Source: Rhodobacteraceae bacterium WFHF2C18
GTDB lineage: Bacteria > Pseudomonadota > Alphaproteobacteria > Rhodobacterales > Rhodobacteraceae
Assembly (NCBI GenBank): GCA_002166865.1
Contig: NHTQ01000004.1
Coordinates: forward strand, 186,001 to 250,000
Direction of reading: 5' to 3'
Length of the DNA stretch: 64,000 bases
The translations under genes and the position numbers were made by a program. This document shows positions 50,614 to 60,173 of the stretch, in pieces. The number at the start of each line of letters is the position of its first letter. Position 1 is the first letter of the stretch. The notes below the pieces were generated by a model, which was given only the letters and a program-made list of their open reading frames with translations, made no database searches and was not told where the DNA came from.

Positions 50614-51930
50614 TCACACGGCCTCCAGATAGGTTTTCCAGTGCTCGGCCACGGGGATGTCGCCCATCTTGGCCAGTTCCTGCCGCTTGGTCATCACCAG
50701 ATTGCGGATCAGCGTCGCGGGAAAGATGCGCGCGATGAGCGGATCGTGTTCGAAGCGGTCGATGGCGCCCTGCCAGGTTTCGGCCAGGCCCGGCAGCTCC
50801 TGATCGTAGGCGTTGCCGGTCAGGGGCGGCGGGGGGGGCATGTCATCCTCGATGCCCGTGATCGCGGCGCCGAGGATGGCGGCGAAGACCAGGTAGGGGT
50901 TGATGTCGCCGCCCGCGACACGGTGCTCGATCCGGCGGGCCGCGGGCGGGCCGCCCGGAATGCGGAGCGCGGTGGTGCGGTTCTCGTAGCCCCAGGCCGC
51001 GCCCGTCGGCGCATGCGCGCCCGGCACCAGCCGCGTGTAGCTGTTGGCGTGGGGCGCGAAGACCAGCGTGGCCCCCGGCATCGCGGCGAGGCATCCCGCC
51101 ACCGCCGCGTGCAGGGCCGCGCTGCCCGCCGTGCCCCCGTCGTCGAAAACGTTGCGGCCGGCCGCGTCCAGCACCGAGAAGTGCAGATGCAGCCCGTTGC
51201 CCGACTCTTCGGCAAAGGGCTTGGCCATGAAGGTCGCGGCGAAGCCGTGCCGCCGGGCCAGCCCCTTGATCAGGGCCTTGAACGCCCAGGTATCGTCGGC
51301 GGCGCGCAGCGCATCCTGGTGGTGCAGGGTGATCTCGAACTGGCCCGCGCCGGCCTCGCTGGTGGCGGTCTGGGCGGGGATGCCCATCTCGGCGCAGCCC
51401 GCGTAGAGGCCGGTGAGGAAGGCGTCGAAGGCGTCGAGCTGGCTCATCGACAGGATCTCGGGTGCCTCGATCACGCGTCCGCTGCGCGGGTCGCGTGCCG
51501 GCGCAAGCGCTTCGCCGGTGTCGTCGACGAGGGTGAATTCCAGTTCGGTCGCGGCCACCACCCGCCAGTCGCGGGCCGCGAAGCGCTCCAGCACGGCCAC
51601 CAGCGCATGGCGCGGGTCGCCCGCGAAGGGCGTGCCGTCCTCGTGGTGCATGGCCATGGGCACCAGCGGCTGCGGGGCATCCAGCCACGGCAGGGGCATC
51701 GGCCCGCGGCCCGTGGGCAGCAGGACGCCGTCGGCATCCCCGGTTTCGAAAACCAGCGGCGAGCCGTCGATATCGGCGCCGAAAATGTCCACGTTGAGCG
51801 CCGAGAGCGGCATGCGCACGGCCCCCTGCGCGAGCTTCCCGGCGTAGCTGCCGGGCACGCGCTTGCCGCGCATCTGGCCGTTGAGATCGCAGGCGGCGAC
51901 GCGGAAAGTGGCACAGTCGCTGAGATCCAT
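50614..51930 (-). CDS. glutamine synthetase-family ligase, PuuA-like (copy 2)
   Basis: ATP-dependent gamma-glutamyl-amine synthetase-like enzyme of 438 residues, more divergent than copy 1. Motifs: VAATELEFTLVDD, SEAGAGQFEITLHH, MAKPFAEESGNGLHLHFSVLD, YENRTTALRIPGGPPAARRIEHRVAGGDINPYLVFAAILG. Its substrate may differ (other di- or polyamines, methylamine or ethanolamine). It is first in the series transcribed to the left and carries the second TTTGATCAAA site 65 bases upstream. Confidence 0.88.
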   Translation of the reverse strand: MDLSDCATFRVAACDLNGQMRGKRVPGSYAGKLAQGAVRMPLSALNVDIFGADIDGSPLVFETGDADGVLLPTGRGPMPLPWLDAPQPLVPMAMHHEDGTPFAGDPRHALVAVLERFAARDWRVVAATELEFTLVDDTGEALAPARDPRSGRVIEAPEILSMSQLDAFDAFLTGLYAGCAEMGIPAQTATSEAGAGQFEITLHHQDALRAADDTWAFKALIKGLARRHGFAATFMAKPFAEESGNGLHLHFSVLDAAGRNVFDDGGTAGSAALHAAVAGCLAAMPGATLVFAPHANSYTRLVPGAHAPTGAAWGYENRTTALRIPGGPPAARRIEHRVAGGDINPYLVFAAILGAAITGIEDDMPPPPPLTGNAYDQELPGLAETWQGAIDRFEHDPLIARIFPATLIRNLVMTKRQELAKMGDIPVAEHWKTYLEAV

Positions 51931-51994
51931 TTGCAGGCTCCCTTGACCCTTTTCGCGGGAGCCTAATGGGATCGGCGGGCGGGCGCTACCCGAA

Positions 51995-52004
51995 TTTGAT
52001 CAAA
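51995..52004. promoter_or_regulatory. palindromic operator before PuuA-like copy 2
   Basis: TTTGATCAAA, preceded by AA as in the site at 50554-50569; here the outer arms are less symmetric. It lies 65 bases before the synthetase start and 14 bases from the fda stop. Confidence 0.55.
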
Positions 52005-52017
52005 AGAAGCGGCGGCC

Positions 52018-52911
52018 TCAACCGGCGACCGAGGCGCGCCGGATGCTGTCGATCGAGTCCGCCAGCGTGGCGTTGAACGCGTCGTCGGACTGCTGGGCCG
52101 AGAGCCCCTCGGTCAGCGCGCGGGAGAAGCTGGCCACCATGCCGGTGTTCTGGGCCAGCCGCCGGTTGGCCTCGTCGCGGGAATACCCGCCCGACAGCGC
52201 CACCACCCGCAGTACGTTGGGGTGTTCCACCAGCGGGCGGTAGTGGTTGGGCGTTTCGGGCAGGGTGAGCTTGAGCATCACTTCCTGGTCCTCGGGCAGG
52301 GCGTCGAGATGCGCGCGCAACTCGTCCAGCAGGATCTCCTCGGCCTGCTGCTTGTCGGCGATGTCGATGCTGATCTCGGGTTCGATGATCGGCACCAGCC
52401 CGTGGTCGAGGATCTTGCGGGCAACCTCGAACTGCTGCGAGACCACGGCGCGGATACCGCTGGGGGAGGCAGCGTTGATGACCGAGCGCATCTTGGTGCC
52501 GAAGATGCCGGCATTGGCCGCCCGCGCGAGCAGCGAGTCGAGGTCGGGCATGGGTTTCATCAGGCGCACGCCGTCGGATTCGGCCTCTAGGCCCCTGTCC
52601 ACCTTGAGGAAGGGCACCACGCCCCGCTCTTCCCACAGGTAGGCGGCGGCGGGCTTGCCGGCGATCTCGCGGTCCATCGTCTTCTCGAACAGGATCGCGC
52701 CGATCACGCCGGCGCCGTTGAAGGCCGGGGCGGTGGCGATGCGTGTGCGCATTGCGTGGACGAGGTCGAACATCTCGTCCTCCGAATCGTACTTGCCTTC
52801 GTCGATCCCGTAGAGGCGCAGCGCCTTGGGGGTGGAGCCGCCCGATTGGTCCAGCGCCGCGATGAAGCCCTGGCCGTTGCGGATCTGGTCCCGCTGCTGC
52901 TGATGCGTCAT
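52018..52911 (-). CDS. fda: class I fructose-bisphosphate aldolase
   Basis: Schiff-base aldolase splitting fructose 1,6-bisphosphate into triose phosphates. The 297-residue protein is close in wording to the bacterial fda type: GFIAALDQSGGSTPKALRLYG at the N-terminus, GAILFEKTMDREIAGK, VVPFLKVDRGLE, IFGTKMRSVIN, with active-site lysine in EVMLKLTLPE and the C-terminal SFSRALTEGLSAQQSD. The ATG opening MTHQQQ was chosen over one 57 bases upstream. It lies near pgk, both glycolytic/gluconeogenic, transcribed in the same direction. Confidence 0.94.
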   Translation of the reverse strand: MTHQQQRDQIRNGQGFIAALDQSGGSTPKALRLYGIDEGKYDSEDEMFDLVHAMRTRIATAPAFNGAGVIGAILFEKTMDREIAGKPAAAYLWEERGVVPFLKVDRGLEAESDGVRLMKPMPDLDSLLARAANAGIFGTKMRSVINAASPSGIRAVVSQQFEVARKILDHGLVPIIEPEISIDIADKQQAEEILLDELRAHLDALPEDQEVMLKLTLPETPNHYRPLVEHPNVLRVVALSGGYSRDEANRRLAQNTGMVASFSRALTEGLSAQQSDDAFNATLADSIDSIRRASVAG

Positions 52912-53301
52912 GAAGAATTCCCCCGTCGAGCCGGCTGTCTGAAACGTGCGTCCGCGTCCGCGCGCCACTTGCGCCGCTTCTAGGGGAGCGCGCGGGGCGG
53001 TGCAATTATGATGGCGCTAACAATTCACGGTCAGCCCGCCCGGGTCCTGACCCAGTCGAGCATCGGGATGACGGTGGGGCCCGGCAGCCGCCGGGGCGCG
53101 AGGGCAAGGAACTTCGTCATCGGTCCCGGCATGATGATGCGGCGGCCCGCGGGGATGGCCGCGCAGGCGGTTTGCACCCCCCGGTCCGCCTCGGCGCCGT
53201 GGCCGTGGCGAAGGCGCCGGATGTCGTCGATCCCGGTGCCGGCGAGCAATGAGGTCCGGGCGGGGCAACCACGCGCCCCGGCAACGCAAGGCCGCCGCTT
53301 C
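52912..53301. other. 390-base gap between fda and pgk
   Basis: No intact gene. On the minus strand the part 53031 to about 53250 could encode a decayed C-terminus of a dehydrogenase (see the pseudogene entry). I see no promoter or terminator. Confidence 0.5.
53031..53250 (-). pseudogene. possible remnant of a short-chain dehydrogenase C-terminus
   Basis: On the minus strand this reads RIIMPGPMTKFLALAPRRLP and then TVIPMLDWVRTRAG before a stop, a pattern like the C-terminal end of many SDR proteins. Upstream the frame continues through ACAAIPAG and DRGVQTAC but no start, Rossmann motif or catalytic YxxxK can be found before pgk begins. It looks like a short decayed fragment. The identification rests on this pattern alone and is weak. 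Confidence 0.3.
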
Positions 53302-54486
53302 TCAGCCGCGCAGGGCCGCCACGCCGGGCAGGTCCTTGCCCTCCATCCATTCCAGGAAGGCGCCACCGGCGGTGGAGATATAGCTGAACTGCGCCGCCGC
53401 GTCGGCCTTGTTGAGCGCGGCGACGGTATCGCCACCTCCGGCGACCGAGATGAGCTTGCCCGAGCGGCTGAGCCCGGCCGCGTGGGCGGCCGCGGCGTTG
53501 GTGGCGGCGTCGAAGGGCGAGATTTCGAAGGCGCCGAGGGGCCCGTTCCAGACCAGCGTTTTCGCCCGGTCCAGTTCCATCTGGATATGCGCCACGCTGT
53601 CGGGGCCGGCATCGAGGATCATCGCGTCCTCGGGGCAGTCCTCGACCTTGACGATCTCGTGCTCCGCGCCTTCCTTGAATTCGCGCGCCACGACCACGTC
53701 GCGCGGCAGCAACAGTTCGCAGCCCGTTTCGGCCGCCTTGTGGGCAATGGCGCGCGCGGTTTCGGCCATGTCGTGCTCGCACAGGGACTTGCCGACGTCG
53801 ATGCCTTCGGCTGCGAGGAAGGTGTTGGCCATGCCCCCGCCGATCACGAGGATGTCCACCTTCTCGATCAGGTTGGACAGCAGGTCGATCTTGGTGGAGA
53901 CCTTCGCGCCGCCCACCACGGCCATCAGCGGACGCGCGGGATGGGACAGGGCGTTCTCCAGCGCTTCGAGTTCGGCCTGCATCAGCCGGCCGGCACAGGC
54001 CGGCATGTGACGGGCCAACCCCTCGGTCGAGGCATGGGCCCGGTGCGCGGCCGAGAAGGCGTCGTTGCAGAAGACATCGCCCAGCCCCGCCAGGCGCTTG
54101 ACGAATGCGGGATCGTTGGCTTCCTCGCCGGGGTGGAAACGGATGTTCTCAAGCAGAAGGACCTCGGCGGCGCGCGCCTCCTCGGTGAGGGTCTCGGCGC
54201 CTTCCAGCGTCTCGATGAAGGTCACGGTCCGGCCCAGGGCCTTTTCCAGGGCCGGCACGATGGGGCGCAGCGACATCTCGTCGACGACCCTGCCCTTGGG
54301 CCGGCCGAAATGCGCCAGCAGCAGCGGTTTGCCGCCCCGATCCAGGATGTCGGTGATCGTCGGCACGACACGCTCCAGCCGTGTCACATCCGTCACCCGC
54401 CCGTTCTCGACGGGCACGTTGATGTCCACGCGCGTCAGAACGGTCTTGCCCGCGAGGTCCATGTCGTCAAGGGTCTTCCAGCTCAT
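53302..54486 (-). CDS. pgk: phosphoglycerate kinase
   Basis: Interconverts 1,3-bisphosphoglycerate and 3-phosphoglycerate with ATP. The 394-residue protein has the N-terminal triose-binding [38 protein letters not shown] and [15 protein letters not shown], and the nucleotide-binding [34 protein letters not shown] and [14 protein letters not shown]. Length and motifs are standard. It is divergent from the cyclophilin pair and lies upstream of fda in the same direction. Confidence 0.97.
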   Translation of the reverse strand: MSWKTLDDMDLAGKTVLTRVDINVPVENGRVTDVTRLERVVPTITDILDRGGKPLLLAHFGRPKGRVVDEMSLRPIVPALEKALGRTVTFIETLEGAETLTEEARAAEVLLLENIRFHPGEEANDPAFVKRLAGLGDVFCNDAFSAAHRAHASTEGLARHMPACAGRLMQAELEALENALSHPARPLMAVVGGAKVSTKIDLLSNLIEKVDILVIGGGMANTFLAAEGIDVGKSLCEHDMAETARAIAHKAAETGCELLLPRDVVVAREFKEGAEHEIVKVEDCPEDAMILDAGPDSVAHIQMELDRAKTLVWNGPLGAFEISPFDAATNAAAAHAAGLSRSGKLISVAGGGDTVAALNKADAAAQFSYISTAGGAFLEWMEGKDLPGVAALRG

Positions 54487-54616
54487 CCGGGTGGCCTCCC
54501 TGCCGGTGTTGCGGGGCACGTCATGGCCTGTCGGGGGCGGTGCGTCAAGTTCCCGGCGCTTGGCAAGCCCGCTGCGAGCGTCTAGGTATCGGACAGGTTT
54601 GACAAAGGAGGGCCGC

Positions 54617-55123
54617 ATGGCCGAGATCAGGGACCCCGAGAACACGATACTGCTGGAGCTTCCGGGCGGCACCGTGGTGATCGAGCTGATGCCCGACGTC
54701 GCGCCCGGGCACAGCGCCCGGATGAAGGAGTTGGCGCGCGCGGGGCAATATGACAATGTGGCTTTCCACCGGGTGATCGACGGCTTCATGGCGCAGACCG
54801 GCGATGTGGCCAATGCGAACATGGAACACGGCTACAATCCGCGGCTGGCCGGGACCGGGGGGAGCGAGCTGCCCGACCTCAAGGCCGAGTTCAGCCGCAT
54901 CCCCCACGACCGCGGCACCCTCGGCGCCGCGCGCAGCCAGAACCCCGACAGCGCCAATTCGCAATTCTTCATCAATTTCAAGGACAACCACTTCCTCAAC
55001 GGGCAATACACCGTCTATGGCCGCGTGATCGAGGGGATGGAGCACGTCGATGCGCTGGCCCGTGGCGAACCGCCCGAGACCCCCGACCGGATGATCAGCG
55101 TCAAGGTGGCCGCCGATGCGTAA
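54617..55123 (+). CDS. peptidyl-prolyl cis-trans isomerase, cyclophilin, cytosolic
   Basis: Protein-folding catalyst of 168 residues. The active-site Arg and Phe lie in [16 protein letters not shown], with [30 protein letters not shown] as the second family block. No signal peptide is present, so it acts in the cytosol. AAAGGAGGG precedes the ATG. It overlaps the next cyclophilin by eight bases, one for each compartment. Confidence 0.95.
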   Translation: MAEIRDPENTILLELPGGTVVIELMPDVAPGHSARMKELARAGQYDNVAFHRVIDGFMAQTGDVANANMEHGYNPRLAGTGGSELPDLKAEFSRIPHDRGTLGAARSQNPDSANSQFFINFKDNHFLNGQYTVYGRVIEGMEHVDALARGEPPETPDRMISVKVAADA

Positions 55124-55673
55124 ACTCCCTGTCCTTTTCCCCGTGGTCTCGATACTGGCCGGCCCGGCCCTGGCCGCCGGGCTGGAAATCGATGTGGCCG
55201 GTGACGCCGAGGGCACCGTGACGGTCGACCTGTTCGAGGAGGTGGCGCCCGCGCATGTCGCGCAGATCACCGCGCTGGCAGAGGAGGGCGCCTACGACGG
55301 CGTCGTCTTTCACCGTGTGATCGACGGCTTCATGGCGCAGACGGGCGACGTGCAGTTCGGCCGGCTCGAGGGCGGCGACATGGCCCGCGCCGGCACCGGC
55401 GGCAGCGACCGGCCCGATCTGAAGGCCGAGTTCTCGGACGTGCCCTTCACGCGCGGAACGGTCGGCATGGCCCGGTCGCGCGATCCCGACAGCGCCAATT
55501 CGCAGTTCTTCATCATGTTCGCCCCCGCTCCGCATCTGGACGGGCAGTACACCGTCGTGGGCAAGGTGACCGGGGGCATGGAGGTGGTGGACGCCATCAA
55601 GCGCGGCACGGGCCGCAACGGCGCCGTCGTGGGCCGGCCCGACGTCATGACGGATGTCCGGGTGACGGAGTAG
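55116..55673 (+). CDS. peptidyl-prolyl cis-trans isomerase, cyclophilin, periplasmic
   Basis: Exported cyclophilin of 185 residues. The signal peptide (LPVLFPVVSILAGPALAAG) precedes the same core as its neighbour: [16 protein letters not shown] with the catalytic Arg, [30 protein letters not shown]. It serves folding of exported proteins. The pair is translationally coupled and the two proteins appear to be tandem paralogues. Confidence 0.94.
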   Translation: MRKLPVLFPVVSILAGPALAAGLEIDVAGDAEGTVTVDLFEEVAPAHVAQITALAEEGAYDGVVFHRVIDGFMAQTGDVQFGRLEGGDMARAGTGGSDRPDLKAEFSDVPFTRGTVGMARSRDPDSANSQFFIMFAPAPHLDGQYTVVGKVTGGMEVVDAIKRGTGRNGAVVGRPDVMTDVRVTE

Positions 55674-55677
55674 CGCG

Positions 55678-56466
55678 ATGCGGCCCACGGGATACGAGCC
55701 GCTGAACACGCTCAAGCCCGTGGGGACGGACCTTTGGCTGATCGACGGCCCGGCGCTGAAGTTCCACGGGCTGCCCTTTTCCACCCGCGCGACGGTCGTG
55801 CGGCTGGCAAACGGCGATCTGTGGGTGCATTCGCCCACCTTGCTGACCGAGGGGCTGAAGGACGAGCTCGCCGCCCTGGGGCCGGTGCGGCACCTGATCG
55901 CGCCGAACTGGCTCCACTATGCCCATATCGGCGACTGGCAGGCGGCCTTCCCGCGGGCCACGGCCTGGGCGGCGCCGGGGGTGGCCGCGCGGGCGGCGAA
56001 AAAGGGCCTGCCCCTGTCCTTCGACCGGGATCTGGGGGCCGAGGCCGACGCGCCCTGGGCCGGCGAGATCGACCAGATGATCGTGGCGGGCTCGAAGGTG
56101 CACCGCGAGGCCGTGTTCTTCCACCGCGGCAGCGAGACGCTGATCCTGACCGACCTGATCGAAGCCTTCGAGACGGCCAAGCTGCCCGCCTGGGCCCGGC
56201 CCGTCATCTGGCTGGCCGGGATCGACGACAGCGACGGCAAGATGCCGCCCGACATGGCCGTCACATTCCGCGACAAGGAGGCGCTGGCCGACAGCGTCGA
56301 CCGGATGATCGCCTGGGGGCCGCAGCGGGTGATCCTGGCCCACGGGCGCTGGTACGCCCGCGACGGCGTGCAGGAACTGGAACGCGCCTTCCGCCGGGTG
56401 CTGCGCGCGCGCCGCTGGGACCAGGCCATCACCGACATGAAAGCGCGCGAGCGGCGGGGCCGCTGA
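55678..56466 (+). CDS. DUF4336 protein
   Basis: Cytosolic protein of 262 residues that matches the DUF4336 family, distantly related to metallo-beta-lactamase fold proteins: LWLIDGPALKFHGLPFSTRATVVRLANGDLWVHSP, LIAPNWLHYAHIGDWQAAFP, SETLILTDLIEAFE and RVILAHGRWYARDG. Classical HxHxDH zinc motifs are not obvious (one HY.H pair). It begins five bases after the periplasmic cyclophilin stop and is probably on the same message. Function unknown. Confidence 0.84.
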   Translation: MRPTGYEPLNTLKPVGTDLWLIDGPALKFHGLPFSTRATVVRLANGDLWVHSPTLLTEGLKDELAALGPVRHLIAPNWLHYAHIGDWQAAFPRATAWAAPGVAARAAKKGLPLSFDRDLGAEADAPWAGEIDQMIVAGSKVHREAVFFHRGSETLILTDLIEAFETAKLPAWARPVIWLAGIDDSDGKMPPDMAVTFRDKEALADSVDRMIAWGPQRVILAHGRWYARDGVQELERAFRRVLRARRWDQAITDMKARERRGR

Positions 56467-56564
56467 GGCGCGCACGGCTGCTCACGATCACGTGCGCGGG
56501 GCTGGAATGCGTCGGCGCGCGGGCGCATCCTCTCCCTTGCGTCCCGCCGCAAGGAGACCCTGCC

Positions 56565-57533
<969 letters not shown>

Positions 57534-57560
57534 AGGCGGCCGGGCGCGCGCCCCGTGCTT

Positions 57561-57622
57561 CTTCTTGGGCGAAATACTCCGGGGGAGTCGCCGCGCCCCG
57601 CGGCGACGGGGGCAGCGCCCCC
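57561..57622. repeat. conserved Rhodobacteraceae intergenic element with two hairpins
   Basis: CTTCTTGGGCGAAATACTCC is followed by two hairpins: GTCGCCGC (57587-57594) with GCGGCGAC (57600-57607), and GGGGGC with GCCCCC (57608-57622). I recognise this element from many Rhodobacteraceae intergenic regions. Here it sits between two convergent genes and could stop transcription from both sides. Confidence 0.75.
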
Positions 57623-57637
57623 GCCCCGGCGCCGCCG

Positions 57638-58444
57638 TCAGCGGATGACGTTGACGCGCAGGCGCAGACCGCGGCGGGCCTCCTGCGGAAGGTGGCGGTT
57701 GAGCCGGCGGTTGATCAGCCCGAAAAGCGTGATGATGACCAGCGTCAGCAGGATGAAATAGCCCGCCAGGATGGGGTAGGGCACGAAGGGGTTGAAGGTC
57801 TTGTCGGCGAAGTAGTTGGCGTAATAGAGCGCATCGCCCTTCTGGCGCCAGGCCGGGAAGCCCGAGAAGAAGACCAGCGTGGTGGCGTGGAACAGGAAGA
57901 TCGCCTCGTTGGTATAAGCGGGCCAGGCCAGCCGCAGCATGGTGGGCCAGACGATGCGGCGGAACCGCGACCAGCCGGAAAAGCCGTAGGCATCCGCCGC
58001 CTCGACGTCGCCCTTGGGGATGGCGCGCAGCGCACCGTGGAAGATCTCGCCCGAGTAGGCGGCGGTGTTGAGAAACAGCACGATCAGCGCGCCCAGCCAG
58101 GCCGAGGTGAAGGGATCGAAGAAGGCGACGTGGGATTTTAGCGAGAGGAAAAGGAAATAGGCGAAGAAGAACTGGATGAAGAGCGGGCTGCCCCGGAAGA
58201 CGAAGATGAACCATTCCGACAGCTTGCGGACCGGACGGTTGCGCGCGCCCTTGCCGACGGCCACGGCGGTCGCCAGGAAGAAACCGGCCAGCAGCGCCAG
58301 CGTGCCGAAGTAGATGTTCCACAAAAGCCCCGAACCGATCAGCGTGACCTGCTCGCACAGGGTGAAATCCTCGCGCGGCAAGAGCCGCTCCCCGATGCCG
58401 AGCGAGCGCAGGGCGTAGTCCTGGATGGTCTGCCAGCAGCTCAT
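57638..58444 (-). CDS. polar amino-acid ABC transporter permease (HisM-like)
   Basis: Inner-membrane permease of 268 residues, one of the two pore subunits of a PAAT-type importer. It has the HAAT/PAAT signature EAADAYGFSGWSRFRRIVWPTMLRLAWPAYTNEAIFLFHATTLVFFSG, which contains the EAA loop that contacts the ATPase. About five helices are visible. The ATG overlaps the stop of the partner permease (ATGA). Substrate class (basic or other polar amino acids, opines) is suggested by family only. Confidence 0.92.
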   Translation of the reverse strand: MSCWQTIQDYALRSLGIGERLLPREDFTLCEQVTLIGSGLLWNIYFGTLALLAGFFLATAVAVGKGARNRPVRKLSEWFIFVFRGSPLFIQFFFAYFLFLSLKSHVAFFDPFTSAWLGALIVLFLNTAAYSGEIFHGALRAIPKGDVEAADAYGFSGWSRFRRIVWPTMLRLAWPAYTNEAIFLFHATTLVFFSGFPAWRQKGDALYYANYFADKTFNPFVPYPILAGYFILLTLVIITLFGLINRRLNRHLPQEARRGLRLRVNVIR

Positions 58445-59328
58445 GCCCCGCCCCTTTTGGCCTGTGCCATGCCGCCGGTGGTGGCCTGGCCGTGGGTGAG
58501 TTTCCGCATGAGCCGTTCGAGGAAGATCTCCGACACGCGCGTGAACAGAAGGTAGAAGACCAGCAGCGCCAGGAAATACCAGGTACGCCAGTCGCCATGG
58601 GGGTAGGCGGTGAAGCGCGGGTTGGCGGTGCCGCCCAGTTCCCGCGCCCAGTAGACGATATCCTCCACGCCCAGAAGGAACAGAAGCGGGGTGGCCTTGA
58701 TCAGCACCATCCAGAGGTTGCTGAGCCCGGGCAGGGCGTAGACCCACATCTGCGGGACCAGGATCCGCCAGAAGGTCTGCCGCCGGGACATGCCGTAGGC
58801 CTCGGCCGTCTCGAGCTGCGCGCGTGGCACGGCCCGCATGGCGCCGAAAAGGACATTGGCGGAAAAGGCGCCGAAGACGATGGCGAAGGTCAGCACCGCC
58901 ACGAAGAAGCCGTAGACCTCGTGCACCCATTGCGGCGCCGAGGACAGCGGCAGCTTGGCGGCCGCGCAGACGACGAAGTCGTTGCCCTGGCGGATGGGTT
59001 GGTCCCAGTCGGGGCACAGGACCTGGTGCCGGACCCATTCGAACGCCTGGTCCAGCGCGATCACGAAGAACAGGAAGAAGGCGATGTCGGGCACGCCCCG
59101 TACCAGCGCGATATAGGCCTTGCCCAGCCAGGAGACCGGCCAGACGCGCGAGCGCGCGGCCATCGCGCCCCCGAAGCCGAAGGCCAGCGCCGTCGGCGCC
59201 GTGATCGCCAGCAGCAAGAGCACCGTGCCGAAGGAGATGTAGAAATTGGCATGCTTGCCGGTGGTCAGATAACAGGCCAGCCACCGGGCCGAGTCGAGCG
59301 TCTCGGGGTCTGTGCAGAACTCGAACAT
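58441..59328 (-). CDS. polar amino-acid ABC transporter permease (HisQ-like)
   Basis: Second permease of the same importer, 295 residues, longer than the usual 230 because of an extra periplasmic loop (LCPDWDQPIRQGNDFVVCAAAKLPLSS, two cysteines). The EAA loop is in LETAEAYGMSRRQTFWRILVPQMWVYALPGLSNLWM. It follows the binding protein gene by 96 bases. The disulfide-like loop is uncommon among HisQ permeases in my experience. Confidence 0.91.
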   Translation of the reverse strand: MFEFCTDPETLDSARWLACYLTTGKHANFYISFGTVLLLLAITAPTALAFGFGGAMAARSRVWPVSWLGKAYIALVRGVPDIAFFLFFVIALDQAFEWVRHQVLCPDWDQPIRQGNDFVVCAAAKLPLSSAPQWVHEVYGFFVAVLTFAIVFGAFSANVLFGAMRAVPRAQLETAEAYGMSRRQTFWRILVPQMWVYALPGLSNLWMVLIKATPLLFLLGVEDIVYWARELGGTANPRFTAYPHGDWRTWYFLALLVFYLLFTRVSEIFLERLMRKLTHGQATTGGMAQAKRGGA

Positions 59329-59424
59329 GACCCGTTACCTCCGGCTGGGCGCCACGCGCCGGATGTCACGATGAAGGGAAGGGACGCGGAAGGAGGGCGC
59401 GGCGGCCCTCCTTCCGGTGCGGGG

Positions 59425-60141
59425 TCAGAACGTGGTGGCCACGTCCCACTTCTTGATCAGCTCGTTGAGGCTGCCGTCGTCCTTCATGGACTGGATGGCG
59501 GCGTCGAGCGTCTTCTTCAGCTCCTCGTCGGATTCGCGGACACCGAGGCCCACGCCGCCACCGATGCGTTCCTGGCGGTCCAGAAGCACCAGATCGCCCT
59601 CTTCGTCCGCGATCGGGGCCAGGAAGGAATGGTCGGCCAGCACCGCGTCGGCCTCGCCGTTGCGCACGGCGGCGATGGTTTCCTCCGGCGTGGCGTATTC
59701 CACCAGCGTCCAGCCCTTCTCGGCGATGAAATTGGCCTGGATGGTGTTGGCCTGCGCGGCGACCACGGCCTCGTCAAGGTTCACGTCCTTGGAGAGTGCC
59801 AGGTAGGAGGAGGGATCGGGCGGCGTGTAGTTCTGGGTGAAGTCGATCACCTCGTCGCGCTCCCCGGTGATGGACATGCCCGCGATGATCACGTCGTAGT
59901 TGCCCGAGACAAGGTTGGGAATGATCGAATCCCAGTCGTTCGTGACCCATTCGCAGTCCAGATCGGCGCGCTCGCAAAGTTCGTCGCCCAGCTCGCGCTC
60001 GAATCCGTCGATCTCGCCCGCGTCGTTGATGAAGTTCCACGGCGGATAGGCGCCCTCCGTGCCCAGGCGGACGGTTTCCTCGGCCCAGCCCATGCCGGCA
60101 CTGAAGGCCAGGACGGCGGCGGTTGCGATCAGTCGTTTCAT
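59425..60141 (-). CDS. amino-acid ABC transporter substrate-binding protein
   Basis: Periplasmic binding protein of 238 residues. A signal peptide (KRLIATAAVLAFSAGMGWA) precedes the family opening TVRLGTEGAYPPWNFINDAGEIDGFERELG and the central IIPNLVSGNYDVIIAGMSITGERDEVIDFTQNY, matching the solute-binding family 3 used for polar amino acids. It lies between the ATPase and permease genes, transcribed leftwards. The ligand cannot be deduced. Confidence 0.93.
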   Translation of the reverse strand: MKRLIATAAVLAFSAGMGWAEETVRLGTEGAYPPWNFINDAGEIDGFERELGDELCERADLDCEWVTNDWDSIIPNLVSGNYDVIIAGMSITGERDEVIDFTQNYTPPDPSSYLALSKDVNLDEAVVAAQANTIQANFIAEKGWTLVEYATPEETIAAVRNGEADAVLADHSFLAPIADEEGDLVLLDRQERIGGGVGLGVRESDEELKKTLDAAIQSMKDDGSLNELIKKWDVATTF

Positions 60142-60173
60142 GAGTGTCTCCCTCTTGGTTGGTGGTCTTGTGG

